Below, one piece after another: positions 16,167-23,435 of a DNA stretch of 64,000 nt. The stretch is taken from assembly GCA_046330285.1 (NCBI GenBank), contig JAXLSX010000005.1:124001-188000 (forward strand), in the 5' to 3' direction. The stretch's first letter is position 1. Every line of letters starts with the position of its first letter. The notes under the pieces were generated by a model. It did not search any database. It saw only the letters and a program-made list of their open reading frames with translations, and was not told the DNA's origin. The position numbers and the translations under genes are program-made. Origin of the DNA: RHKX01 sp046330285. GTDB lineage: Bacteria > Actinomycetota > Thermoleophilia > Solirubrobacterales > 70-9.

Positions 16167-16185
16167 TTGCTAACACTTTGCTAAC
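16167..16185. repeat. Tandem TTGCTAAC direct repeat upstream of the Rpf-like gene
   Basis: TTGCTAAC occurs at 16167-16174 and again at 16178-16185, 11 bp apart, that is about one helical turn. It lies 14-32 bp before the ATG at 16199 in an AT-richer patch of the 253-bp divergent gap. It could be a regulator half-site pair or part of the promoter. Confidence 0.35.
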
Positions 16186-16198
16186 GTTTCGCCCTCAC

Positions 16199-16651
16199 AT
16201 GGGCACTTCTTCCAACCACTCGACCGCCCGCGCCGCACTCCTGCTGGGGTTCGCGCTGGCCGCGGTCCTCCTCACGGCCCTGATCGCCGGCGCTCCGGCC
16301 GCGAACGCCTCCGGCGGGATCGGCACCGGCGGCGGTGGCGGCGGAGGCGGCGACGCACGTGGTGGGGGCGGGGCGACAGCTCCCAAGTACGTCCGCCTCT
16401 GGAACAAGACCTCGGCGCGTGACAAGCGCTGGGCCCGGAACACCTCCGAGTGCGAGTCGGGCGGCGACCCGAAGGCGATCGGCGGCGGCGGGACCTACCG
16501 CGGCGCCTTTCAGTTCATGAAGTCCACCTGGAGGGCCTCGCCGAAGTCGCCGGGCGGCGATCCGATCCGCTACACGTACAAGACCCAGGCGGTCGTCGCG
16601 GTTCATCTGAAGAAGCAGCAGGGCACGAGTCCCTGGCCCGTCTGCGGCTGA
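16199..16651 (+). CDS. Secreted transglycosylase-like (Rpf-type) protein
   Basis: A 150-residue exported protein. The signal peptide is about residues 1-40 (AALLLGFALAAVLLTALIAG, cleaved near ANA). A glycine-only spacer follows, then a C-terminal resuscitation-promoting-factor/lysozyme-like domain with the catalytic Glu in SECESGGDPKAI and the YRGAFQFMKSTW motif. The family cleaves peptidoglycan glycan strands during resuscitation and growth. A penicillin-binding protein follows 104 bp downstream, consistent with a wall-remodelling pair. The start at 16199 is chosen because it places the signal peptide at the N terminus. Confidence 0.82.
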   Translation: MGTSSNHSTARAALLLGFALAAVLLTALIAGAPAANASGGIGTGGGGGGGGDARGGGGATAPKYVRLWNKTSARDKRWARNTSECESGGDPKAIGGGGTYRGAFQFMKSTWRASPKSPGGDPIRYTYKTQAVVAVHLKKQQGTSPWPVCG

Positions 16652-16755
16652 CCCTCTCCGGCGACCCGCGGCCCCGTACCCCGGGTCGCTTGCAGGAACG
16701 CTCCCGGTCCGATTGACCGCCGCCGGAGGGCCGTTACCCTTCCTGGTTCTCCCTG

Positions 16756-18840
16756 ATGTCCATGCGTTCGCGACAGAGACGGCAGGCGCGCTCCAGCGGG
16801 TCGGCCGGTAAGAAGGTCATGGCCGTGCTCGCGGGCGTGCTGGCGATCGTCGCCTGCGGCGTCGGCGGCCTCGCCGTCTGGGTCCTCAACGTCCGCGCCG
16901 ATGCGCCCGACATCGACACCCTCAGGCCCGCCGACGACGGCGCCAACACGCAGATCTTCGACGCCGCCGGCAACAGCCTCGGGTTCGTTCAGTCCGACAT
17001 CCTCCGGACCCCGGTCAAGCTCAAGAAGATCCCCAAGGACCTCCAGGAGGGGACGATCTCGATCGAGGACGAGAACTTCTACGAGCATGGCGGCGTCGAC
17101 TACTCGGCCATCATCCGCGCCGCGATCGCCAACGCCGAGGCGGGTGAGGTCCGCCAGGGCGCCTCGACGATCACCCAGCAGCTCGTCCGCAACCTCTTCA
17201 TCGACGACCCCAAGGACAACATCGAGCGCAAGATCCAAGAGGCCGCGATGGCCCAGCAGTACGAGGACGAGCACTCGAAGAACCAGATCCTCAACGAGTA
17301 CCTGAACACCGCCACCTACGGCACCACCGACGGCCGCTCCGCGGTCGGCGTCCAGGCGGCCGCCGAGGTCTTCTTCAACAAGGACGTCGAGGACCTCGGC
17401 CTCCGCGAGTCGGCGATGCTCGCCGGCCTGCCGCAGGCTCCCTCCGAGTACAACCCGTTCACGAACCCCGAGGCCGCGCTGAAGCGCCGCAACGAGGTGC
17501 TCGACGCGATGGCGGAGCAGGGCTACATCACCCAGGCGAAGGCCGACGAGGTCAAGCAGACCGGGCCCGGGCTCGATCGCGGCGACACCTACGAGACCCG
17601 CGGGCAGCCCTTCTTCTTCGACTTCGTCCAGAACGAGCTGATCGACAAGTACGGCCTCAAGACCGTGCGCCAAGGCGGGCTCAAGGTCTATACGACTCTC
17701 AACCCGACCGACCAGGCCGCGGCCGAGCAGGCGATCGCCAACGCTCCGATCATCTCCGGCGCCGCCCGCGCCCTCGTCTCGACCGACACGAACACCGGCG
17801 CGATCATCGCGATGGCGTCCTCGCAGTCCTACGACACGAGCCAGTTCAACCTCGCCGCCGACGGCGAGCGCCAGCCCGGCTCGTCGTTCAAGCCGTTCGT
17901 GCTGACGACCGCGGTCGACCAGGGCATCGACCCGAACACGACGACCTACCCGGCGCCTTCGACGATCACCCTCACGCCCCCCGGGAGCGAGCCGTGGACG
18001 GTCAGCGGCGGCGGCGGCGGATCGATGACGCTGGCCAACGCCACCGCGAACTCGGTCAACACCGTCTACGCACAGCTCGGCATCGACGTCGGTCCTGAGA
18101 ACTTCGTCGACATGGCGCACAAGCTCGGGATCACTTCCGATCTGCTCGGCGTCCCCGCCGAGGCGCTCGGCGGCACCAGCACCTGCTGCACGGTGCTCGA
18201 GATGTCGAACGCCTACGCGACGCTCGCCAACGGCGGCGTCCACCACGACCCGACCGCGATCACCAAGGTCGTCTTCCCGAACGGCAAGGTCGACAAGCCC
18301 GAGAACCCGGAGGGGACCCGGGTGATCTCCGACGGCGTCGCCTACACCGTCGCCACGGTCATGGAGGGCACGCTCGACTTCGGCACGGCCGCCGGCTATG
18401 ACCTGCCGGGCTGCACGGCCTCGGGCAAGACCGGAACGACCGAGGAGCAGTCCGACGCGTGGTTCGTCGGCTACACCCCGGATGTGTCGACCGCGGTCTG
18501 GACCGGCAACCCCGACGCCCGCACGCCGCTTCCCGGCTACGGCGCCGACCTCTCGGCCCCGATTTGGAACGACTACATGACGGTGGCGGCGACCAAGGGC
18601 TGCCGCGACTACCCGGCGCCGAAGGATCCGGCCGATCTCTCCTCGTACTCGAGCGACACCGCCTCCTCGTCGTCGACCTACGACACGACTTCGACGACGG
18701 CCCCGGTCGACCCCGCGGCCACCGCGCCTCCCGCCGGCACCGACACGAACGGCGACGGCTACCCCGACGACGCCTACGCCCCGGGGATCCAGGACAACGG
18801 CGGTGGCGGCGGCGGCAACAACGGCGGCACGCTGCCGTAG
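16756..18840 (+). CDS. Class A penicillin-binding protein (bifunctional PBP1A type)
   Basis: A 694-residue peptidoglycan synthase. A cytoplasmic basic tail is followed by a membrane helix at residues 21-45. The GT51 glycosyltransferase domain has Glu104 in IEDENFYEHGG, then RQGASTITQQLVRNLF. The transpeptidase domain has Ser376-x-x-Lys379 (SSFK), an SVN motif in ANSVNTVYAQ, and Lys558-Thr-Gly (SGKTGTT). The last 80 residues are a Ser/Thr/Pro and Gly-rich tail of low complexity. ATG 16756 or ATG 16762 may be the start. It polymerises and crosslinks cell wall outside the membrane. Confidence 0.93.
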   Translation: MSMRSRQRRQARSSGSAGKKVMAVLAGVLAIVACGVGGLAVWVLNVRADAPDIDTLRPADDGANTQIFDAAGNSLGFVQSDILRTPVKLKKIPKDLQEGTISIEDENFYEHGGVDYSAIIRAAIANAEAGEVRQGASTITQQLVRNLFIDDPKDNIERKIQEAAMAQQYEDEHSKNQILNEYLNTATYGTTDGRSAVGVQAAAEVFFNKDVEDLGLRESAMLAGLPQAPSEYNPFTNPEAALKRRNEVLDAMAEQGYITQAKADEVKQTGPGLDRGDTYETRGQPFFFDFVQNELIDKYGLKTVRQGGLKVYTTLNPTDQAAAEQAIANAPIISGAARALVSTDTNTGAIIAMASSQSYDTSQFNLAADGERQPGSSFKPFVLTTAVDQGIDPNTTTYPAPSTITLTPPGSEPWTVSGGGGGSMTLANATANSVNTVYAQLGIDVGPENFVDMAHKLGITSDLLGVPAEALGGTSTCCTVLEMSNAYATLANGGVHHDPTAITKVVFPNGKVDKPENPEGTRVISDGVAYTVATVMEGTLDFGTAAGYDLPGCTASGKTGTTEEQSDAWFVGYTPDVSTAVWTGNPDARTPLPGYGADLSAPIWNDYMTVAATKGCRDYPAPKDPADLSSYSSDTASSSSTYDTTSTTAPVDPAATAPPAGTDTNGDGYPDDAYAPGIQDNGGGGGGNNGGTLP

Positions 18841-18843
18841 GGC

Positions 18844-19305
18844 TCAGCGGGGGGCGGTCGCGAGGCCCGGGCCCCGCTCCGCGTAGGCGTCGCGCGCCTC
18901 GAGTCGCTGTCCGCAGCGCTCGCAGTAGCCGCGATCGTCGACCTCGCCGCCGCACTCCTTGTGGTGGATGACGACGGGCGGGCCGGTGTCCTCGGCCAGG
19001 TAGCGGTCGCCCCAGTGCATCATCGTCACCATCACCGGCCAGAGGTCGATGCCCTTCTCGGTCAGGAAGTACTCGTACCGCGGGGGGCGCTCCTGATAGG
19101 CGCGCTTTTCGAGGATGCCCTCCTCGACGAGGCGGCCGAGACGGGCGGCGAGCACGTTCCGGGCGACGCCGAGATCCTCGGCGATCTCATCGAAGCGGCG
19201 CTTGCCGTAGAAGACGTCGCGGATCACGAGCAGGGTCCAGCGCTCGCCGAGGACCTCGAGCGAGCGGGCGACGGAGCAGACCTGGTCGTAGTCGCGCTTC
19301 AGCAT
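18844..19305 (-). CDS. HxlR-family transcriptional regulator with C-terminal zinc-ribbon-like segment
   Basis: A 153-residue winged-helix regulator (ATG 19305; GTG 19326 would add seven residues). The HxlR core has CSVARSLEVLGERWTLLVIR and RFDEIAEDLGVARNVLAARL. The tail contains CGGEVDDRGYCERCG, three or four cysteines that could bind a metal or act as a redox switch. It faces a micro-ORF and PaaI thioesterase across a gap with repeated sites. Its 3' end is 3 bp from the convergent PBP gene. Confidence 0.88.
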   Translation of the reverse strand: MLKRDYDQVCSVARSLEVLGERWTLLVIRDVFYGKRRFDEIAEDLGVARNVLAARLGRLVEEGILEKRAYQERPPRYEYFLTEKGIDLWPVMVTMMHWGDRYLAEDTGPPVVIHHKECGGEVDDRGYCERCGQRLEARDAYAERGPGLATAPR

Positions 19306-19327
19306 CGTTACGTGATCTTGGCACACT

Positions 19328-19389
19328 GAGTTGCATCAAGCAACTCAGGCCGGCGAATTCCGCTACGCTCGGTTTCGTCAAGCAACTCA
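19328..19389. promoter_or_regulatory. Putative HxlR operators: inverted repeat plus a distant copy
   Basis: GAGTTGC-ATCAA-GCAACTC (19328-19346) is a 7-bp inverted repeat. The 12-mer TCAAGCAACTCA occurs at 19336-19347 and again at 19378-19389, a distance of 42 bp or about four helical turns. Both copies lie in the divergent control region between the hxlR gene and the micro-ORF. Confidence 0.55.
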
Positions 19390-19423
19390 CATCCGCGGGG
19401 AGTCGCGGAGGAGGAGGCCCACG

Positions 19424-19573
19424 ATGAGGCTCAACGGGATCGACAAGACGCGCAAGGCGACCAGGGTCAAGCAGCCCTTCGCGCTGACGAGCCGCGAGAT
19501 CATGGCCGACCTGCTGTACCCGGCGCCGGTCGAGGCGCCCCGGGGACCGCAGGATCGACGGGTACGCCGATGA
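19424..19573 (+). CDS. Hypothetical 49-aa micro-protein, translationally coupled to the thioesterase
   Basis: A short ORF beginning MRLNGIDKTRKATRV and ending GPQDRRVRR. It is basic and without a membrane helix, and I do not recognise it. Support comes from a very strong ribosome binding site (GGAGGAGGAGG at 19407-19417, 6 nt before the ATG) and an ATGA overlap with the downstream PaaI gene. The strong RBS belongs to this ORF, not to the thioesterase, so it may be a leader peptide that drives the thioesterase or a real small protein. Confidence 0.6.
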   Translation: MRLNGIDKTRKATRVKQPFALTSREIMADLLYPAPVEAPRGPQDRRVRR

Positions 19574-20103
19574 CGGCGGTCGACTCGGCCGCCGTCCACG
19601 CCGAGCGTTCGCCGGCGAGCACCCGGAGCCGGACGGTCGTCTGGCAGGACCCGCTCCCGGCTGCGGGAGCGGGGGCCGCGATGGCGGGGATCGACTACAT
19701 GCGGGCGATCGCCTCCGGCGAGCTCCCGCCCCCGCCGATCGCGGTCCTGATGCGGATGCAGCCCGTCGATGTCCAGCCCGGCGTCGTCGTCTTCGAGGGT
19801 GAGCCCGGCGAGGAGCACTACAACCCGATCGGGACCGTCCACGGCGGCTACGCGGCGACGCTCCTCGACTCGGTCCTCGGCTGCGCCGTGCACACCACGC
19901 TCGAGCCGGGCGTCGGTTACACGACCGCAGGGCTCGAGGTGAAGTTCATGCGGCCGATCACCCACGAGGTTGAGCGGGTCCGCGCCGTCGGCGAGGTGAC
20001 CTACCGCGGCCGGCGGCAGGCGACCGCGCAGGCGCGGCTGACCGACGCCTCCGGCGAGCGGCTGTTCGCGTCGGCGACCACGACCTGCATGATCCTCGGC
20101 TGA
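19570..20103 (+). CDS. PaaI-family hotdog thioesterase
   Basis: A 177-residue acyl-CoA thioesterase. The diagnostic stretch is NPIGTVHGGYAATLLDSVLG (HGG plus conserved Asp), followed by the strand TTAGLEVKFMRPI. It is expected to hydrolyse a small or aromatic acyl-CoA in the cytoplasm. It is coupled to the 49-aa ORF and is probably repressed by the divergent HxlR regulator. Substrate unknown. Confidence 0.85.
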   Translation: MTAVDSAAVHAERSPASTRSRTVVWQDPLPAAGAGAAMAGIDYMRAIASGELPPPPIAVLMRMQPVDVQPGVVVFEGEPGEEHYNPIGTVHGGYAATLLDSVLGCAVHTTLEPGVGYTTAGLEVKFMRPITHEVERVRAVGEVTYRGRRQATAQARLTDASGERLFASATTTCMILG

Positions 20104-20162
20104 GGTTCGGGGTCGCGCGCGGCACAGCCCGCGAAGTACGCGCGCGCGGGCACGGGCGCAGT

Positions 20163-20168
20163 TAGTGT
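20163..20168 (+). promoter_or_regulatory. Putative -10 element of a leaderless promoter
   Basis: TAGTGT matches the actinobacterial -10 form TANNNT and ends 6 bases before the GTG start at 20175, leaving no room for a ribosome binding site. The transcript is therefore predicted to start at the GTG. Confidence 0.45.
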
Positions 20169-20174
20169 GGCCGC

Positions 20175-21062
20175 GTGAGCGCCGCACCGAGTGTCCCGAT
20201 CGTCCGTTCCGAGGTCACCTTCACGTCCGGTGGCGAGCGCTGCGCGGCGTGGTGGTACGGGCCCGCGGCCGAGCCCGACGGGCGGGTGATCGTGATGGCG
20301 AACGGCTTCAGCCTGACCCGTCACGACGGGCTGCCGGCCTACGCCGAGCGGTTCGCTGCGGCCGGCTTCGCCGTGCTCCTCTTCGACCACCGCAACCTCG
20401 GCGACTCCGGCGGCGCCCGGCGGCAGCGCTTCCGGGCGTCCGAGCAGCAGGAGGACTGGCGGAACGCGATCGCGTACGCCGGCGGGCGCGAGGAGGTCGA
20501 GCCCGGCGGCATCGTCCTCTGGGGCTACTCGTTCGCCGGCGGGCACGTTCTCGAGGTCGCCTCGCGCCGCGACGACCTCGCTGCCGTCATCGTGCTCTGC
20601 CCGTTCGCCGACGGCTTCAAGCGGGTCCTCGCGACTCCGCCGAGGCTGTCGGCATGGATGCTGCCCCGGGCGGTGGCCGACGTCGCCGGCCATCACAACC
20701 TCGTGCCGGTGACTGCGCCGCCGGGCGAGCACGGAGCGATGTCGCTGCCGGGTGAGGCAGAGGGCTTCGCCGCGGCCGTCGAGCCCGGCTCCCCGTGGCG
20801 GAACGAGATCTCGCCGGGCGTCTTCGCGACCGTTGCGATGTTCCGTCCCGTCCGTCGCGCTCGCCGGATCGCGGCGCCGCTCTGGGCCGGCCTCGGGGAG
20901 CGGGACATCACCGTCGACGGCGCCGCCATCGAGCGCGTCGCGGCAAGGGCGCCCCGCGGCGAGCTCCACCGATACGCCTACGACCACTTCGAGCCGCTGG
21001 GCGGCGACGCCGCCGACCGGATCGCCGCCGACCAGCTCGACTTCCTGGCCCGCGCGCTCTGA
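20175..21062 (+). CDS. Alpha/beta hydrolase
   Basis: A 295-residue soluble hydrolase. The nucleophile elbow is GYSFAGG (Ser about residue 119). An oxyanion region VIVMANGFSLTRHDGL lies near the N terminus, an Asp is likely in GLGERDITVD, and the C-terminal His is in YDHFEPLGG. FDHRNLGDSGG is typical of dienelactone-hydrolase-like members. Substrate unknown. GTG start follows a -10-like TAGTGT by 6 bp. Confidence 0.85.
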   Translation: MSAAPSVPIVRSEVTFTSGGERCAAWWYGPAAEPDGRVIVMANGFSLTRHDGLPAYAERFAAAGFAVLLFDHRNLGDSGGARRQRFRASEQQEDWRNAIAYAGGREEVEPGGIVLWGYSFAGGHVLEVASRRDDLAAVIVLCPFADGFKRVLATPPRLSAWMLPRAVADVAGHHNLVPVTAPPGEHGAMSLPGEAEGFAAAVEPGSPWRNEISPGVFATVAMFRPVRRARRIAAPLWAGLGERDITVDGAAIERVAARAPRGELHRYAYDHFEPLGGDAADRIAADQLDFLARAL

Positions 21063-21063
21063 C

Positions 21064-22089
21064 TCAGGCCGGTCCGGCCGGTCGGGGGCCGTCGGTCTGC
21101 AGGAAGAGGACGGGCCCGGCGATCCGCCCGGAGGCGCTCAGGGCCAGCGTCGCCGCCATGGCCTTCGCCGTGTAGACGGGGTCGAGCGCGATCCCGGCGC
21201 CGGCGGCCAGGGCCCGCGCACGCTCGGACTCCTCCGTCGGATGCCCGTAGCCGGCGCCGAGCCATTCCGAGGTCGACTCGATGCGGAGGTCGCGCGCCAC
21301 AGGTACCGCCGCCTCGGCGCCGCGCTCCGCCAGCAGCCGCGCACTTCGGCCCGCGAGCTTCTCCAGCGCCTTCGGATCGAGCCGAAGCGTGTCGTTGACG
21401 ACGACTCCCGTGACCCGGGTGTCGAGCCCGGCGAGGCGGAGGCCGAGGGCGAGGCCCGCCGCCGTGCCGCCGGAGCCGACCGCCGTGACGACGTGAGCCG
21501 GCTCGGGGAGCTCGCCCGCCTCGACCTGTGCCGCGATCTCGAGGCCCGCCTCGACGTAGCCGACGGCGCCGAGCGCCGACGAGCCGCCGGCGGGGAGGAA
21601 GTAGGGGGGCCGTAGACCCGAGGAGTGGCGGAGCAAGAGCCACGGTGCCGCGGCGATCGTCCGGGCCTTCGTCCGCGTCCGGTGGATCGTCGCGCCCGAA
21701 GCCCGGAGCCGCTCGAGCTGGGCGCGCACGTGCTCGTCCTCCGGCTGGTCGATCAGGGCGAGTGCGACGTCGATGCCCTGCTCGCGCCCGTAGAGCGCGG
21801 CGGCGAGGCCCCAGTTGGTCCCAATCCCGCCGACGGTGAGGATGGTGCGACGCCCGCGGCGGCGGACGTCGGGCAGGAGCCACTCGAGCTTGCGGACCTT
21901 GTTGCCGCCCCAGCCACCGGATCCGTAGGCCCCGTCGTCCTTGAGCCAGAGCATCCCGGCCTCGAGCCCGGCGTCCTCCGCCAGCCCGTCGAGCGGGCCG
22001 ACCGGCGTCGGCCGGTGTTCGTCCAGCGGCAGGTGGGGGAGGGTCGCCCGCAGCGCCGGGAACCGCTCGTGCAGCAGCGGATAGCTCAC
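21064..22089 (-). CDS. PLP-dependent D-cysteine desulfhydrase / ACC deaminase-like protein
   Basis: A 341-residue fold-type II PLP enzyme. The cofactor lysine is in GGNKVRKLEWLL. TVGGIGTNWGLAAAL and a glycine loop in VGSGGTAAGLALGL bind the phosphate. LFLQTDGP near the end is typical of the D-cysteine desulfhydrase/1-aminocyclopropane-1-carboxylate deaminase group. GTG 22089 overlaps the stop of the FAD oxidase gene upstream, so the two are co-translated. The exact substrate cannot be set from sequence. Confidence 0.83.
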   Translation of the reverse strand: MSYPLLHERFPALRATLPHLPLDEHRPTPVGPLDGLAEDAGLEAGMLWLKDDGAYGSGGWGGNKVRKLEWLLPDVRRRGRRTILTVGGIGTNWGLAAALYGREQGIDVALALIDQPEDEHVRAQLERLRASGATIHRTRTKARTIAAAPWLLLRHSSGLRPPYFLPAGGSSALGAVGYVEAGLEIAAQVEAGELPEPAHVVTAVGSGGTAAGLALGLRLAGLDTRVTGVVVNDTLRLDPKALEKLAGRSARLLAERGAEAAVPVARDLRIESTSEWLGAGYGHPTEESERARALAAGAGIALDPVYTAKAMAATLALSASGRIAGPVLFLQTDGPRPAGPA

Positions 22090-23387
22090 CCCGCCGGCCC
22101 CAGGACCCGTTCGACGTACGCGTTGGTGAAGGTCCCGCCGGGGTCGAGCCGCCGCCGGACTCCCGCGAACCGCTCCCACTCGGGATAGGAGCCGCGGAGG
22201 GAGTCGGCGTCGCGGAAGTGCCGCTTGCCCCAGTGCGGTCGACCGCCGAACCCGAGCAGGACCTCCTCGACCGCGCGGAAGTAGCGCTCGAAGTCGATGC
22301 CGGCGAACTGATGGACCGCGATCCAGCAGACGTCGCGCTCGTGGGCGGGGCTGAGGAGGGCGTCGTCGGCGGCCGCGACCCGGACCTCGATCGGGACCGG
22401 AACGTCGAAGTGCTCCGACTCGGCGACCGCGCGGACGGCGCGGACGGCTTCGGCGGCGGCCGCGCGCGGGATCGCGTACTCCATCTCGGTTATCGGGACC
22501 CGTCGCGGGGTCCGGAACACCCGATAGGAGCAGTCGCGGACCCTGGTCGTGCCGGCGAGCCGCGAGGTCAGCCGGTTCAGTGCCGGGATCAGCGCGGGCC
22601 GCGCCCGCCCGAGCAGGCAGATGCCCCAGAACGCGTAGTTGGTCATCGCGATGTCGTCGAACCACTCGAGCGGCGCCGGTCGCGGACGCGGAGCGCTGTC
22701 GATCCGGTTGCTCGAGTTGACGATCGCGAGGTCGCTGTGGGGGAACGTGAACAGGCCGAAGTGGTCGTTGCCGGCGACGAGCTCGTCGAAGCTGTCGAGC
22801 GTCGCTTCGAGCGGCGCCGTCGTCTCGACCGAGTCGAGCGTGAAGGCCGGGACCACGGCGAGCGTGACCTCGGTGATCACCCCGAGGGCGCCGATCGCGA
22901 CGCGGGCGGCACGCCAGCCGTCACGGTCGGTCTCGGCGCTGAGCTCGACGAGCTCCCCGTCGGCGAGCATCAGCTCGATCGAGCGCAGCGACGCCGACAC
23001 GTTCGGATGCGCGGCGCCGGTGCCGTGCGTCCCGGTCGAGGCGGCGCCCGCCAGCGACTGGACGTCGATGTCGCCGAGGTTGGCGAATGCCAGCCCGTGG
23101 TCCCAGAGGATCTCGCTCAGCGCTCCGAGCCTGATCCCGGCCTCGACCCGGACGAGCCCGGCGGCGCGATCGATGTCGACGACGCGGTCGAGGCGGTCGA
23201 GCGAGAGCAGCGTCCCGTCCGTCAGCACCGCGTCGGTGAACGAGTGTCCGGCGCCGGCGACCCTGACGCCGCGACCCGCCGCACGGGCCGCGGCGAGCGC
23301 CCGCGCGAGCTCGCGCCGGTTCCGCGGCCGCTCGAATGCGGCGGGGACGCACGACTGGTCCCCAGCGAAGTTCGTCCAGACGGTCAC
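22086..23387 (-). CDS. FAD-linked sugar-lactone/alditol oxidase (D-arabinono-1,4-lactone oxidase family)
   Basis: A 433-residue VAO-type flavoprotein. The N-terminal FAD domain has RVAGAGHSFTDAV, where His is the predicted covalent FAD attachment site, and IDVQSLAGAASTGTHGTG. The C-terminal domain ends with the RPHWGKRHF motif of gulonolactone/arabinonolactone/alditol oxidases. It would oxidise a sugar lactone or polyol and give hydrogen peroxide. No signal peptide is seen. It is divergent from the LuxR gene with a 48-bp gap and coupled to the PLP enzyme. Confidence 0.87.
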   Translation of the reverse strand: MTVWTNFAGDQSCVPAAFERPRNRRELARALAAARAAGRGVRVAGAGHSFTDAVLTDGTLLSLDRLDRVVDIDRAAGLVRVEAGIRLGALSEILWDHGLAFANLGDIDVQSLAGAASTGTHGTGAAHPNVSASLRSIELMLADGELVELSAETDRDGWRAARVAIGALGVITEVTLAVVPAFTLDSVETTAPLEATLDSFDELVAGNDHFGLFTFPHSDLAIVNSSNRIDSAPRPRPAPLEWFDDIAMTNYAFWGICLLGRARPALIPALNRLTSRLAGTTRVRDCSYRVFRTPRRVPITEMEYAIPRAAAAEAVRAVRAVAESEHFDVPVPIEVRVAAADDALLSPAHERDVCWIAVHQFAGIDFERYFRAVEEVLLGFGGRPHWGKRHFRDADSLRGSYPEWERFAGVRRRLDPGGTFTNAYVERVLGPAG

Positions 23388-23420
23388 GGCGACGGGTCAA
23401 CCATATGTGGAGGCGGCCTC

Positions 23421-23426
23421 TAGGAT
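23421..23426 (+). promoter_or_regulatory. Putative -10 element of the LuxR gene
   Basis: TAGGAT ends 9 bases before the ATG at 23436, again suggesting a leaderless or near-leaderless transcript. It lies in the 48-bp gap shared with the divergent oxidase gene. Confidence 0.4.
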
Positions 23427-23435
23427 CGGGAGCGG

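Noticed and set aside
15946..16198. c-di-AMP (ydaO) riboswitch before the Rpf-like gene
   Set aside because: Actinobacterial rpf genes often carry one, but I could not find the conserved core elements in this gap.
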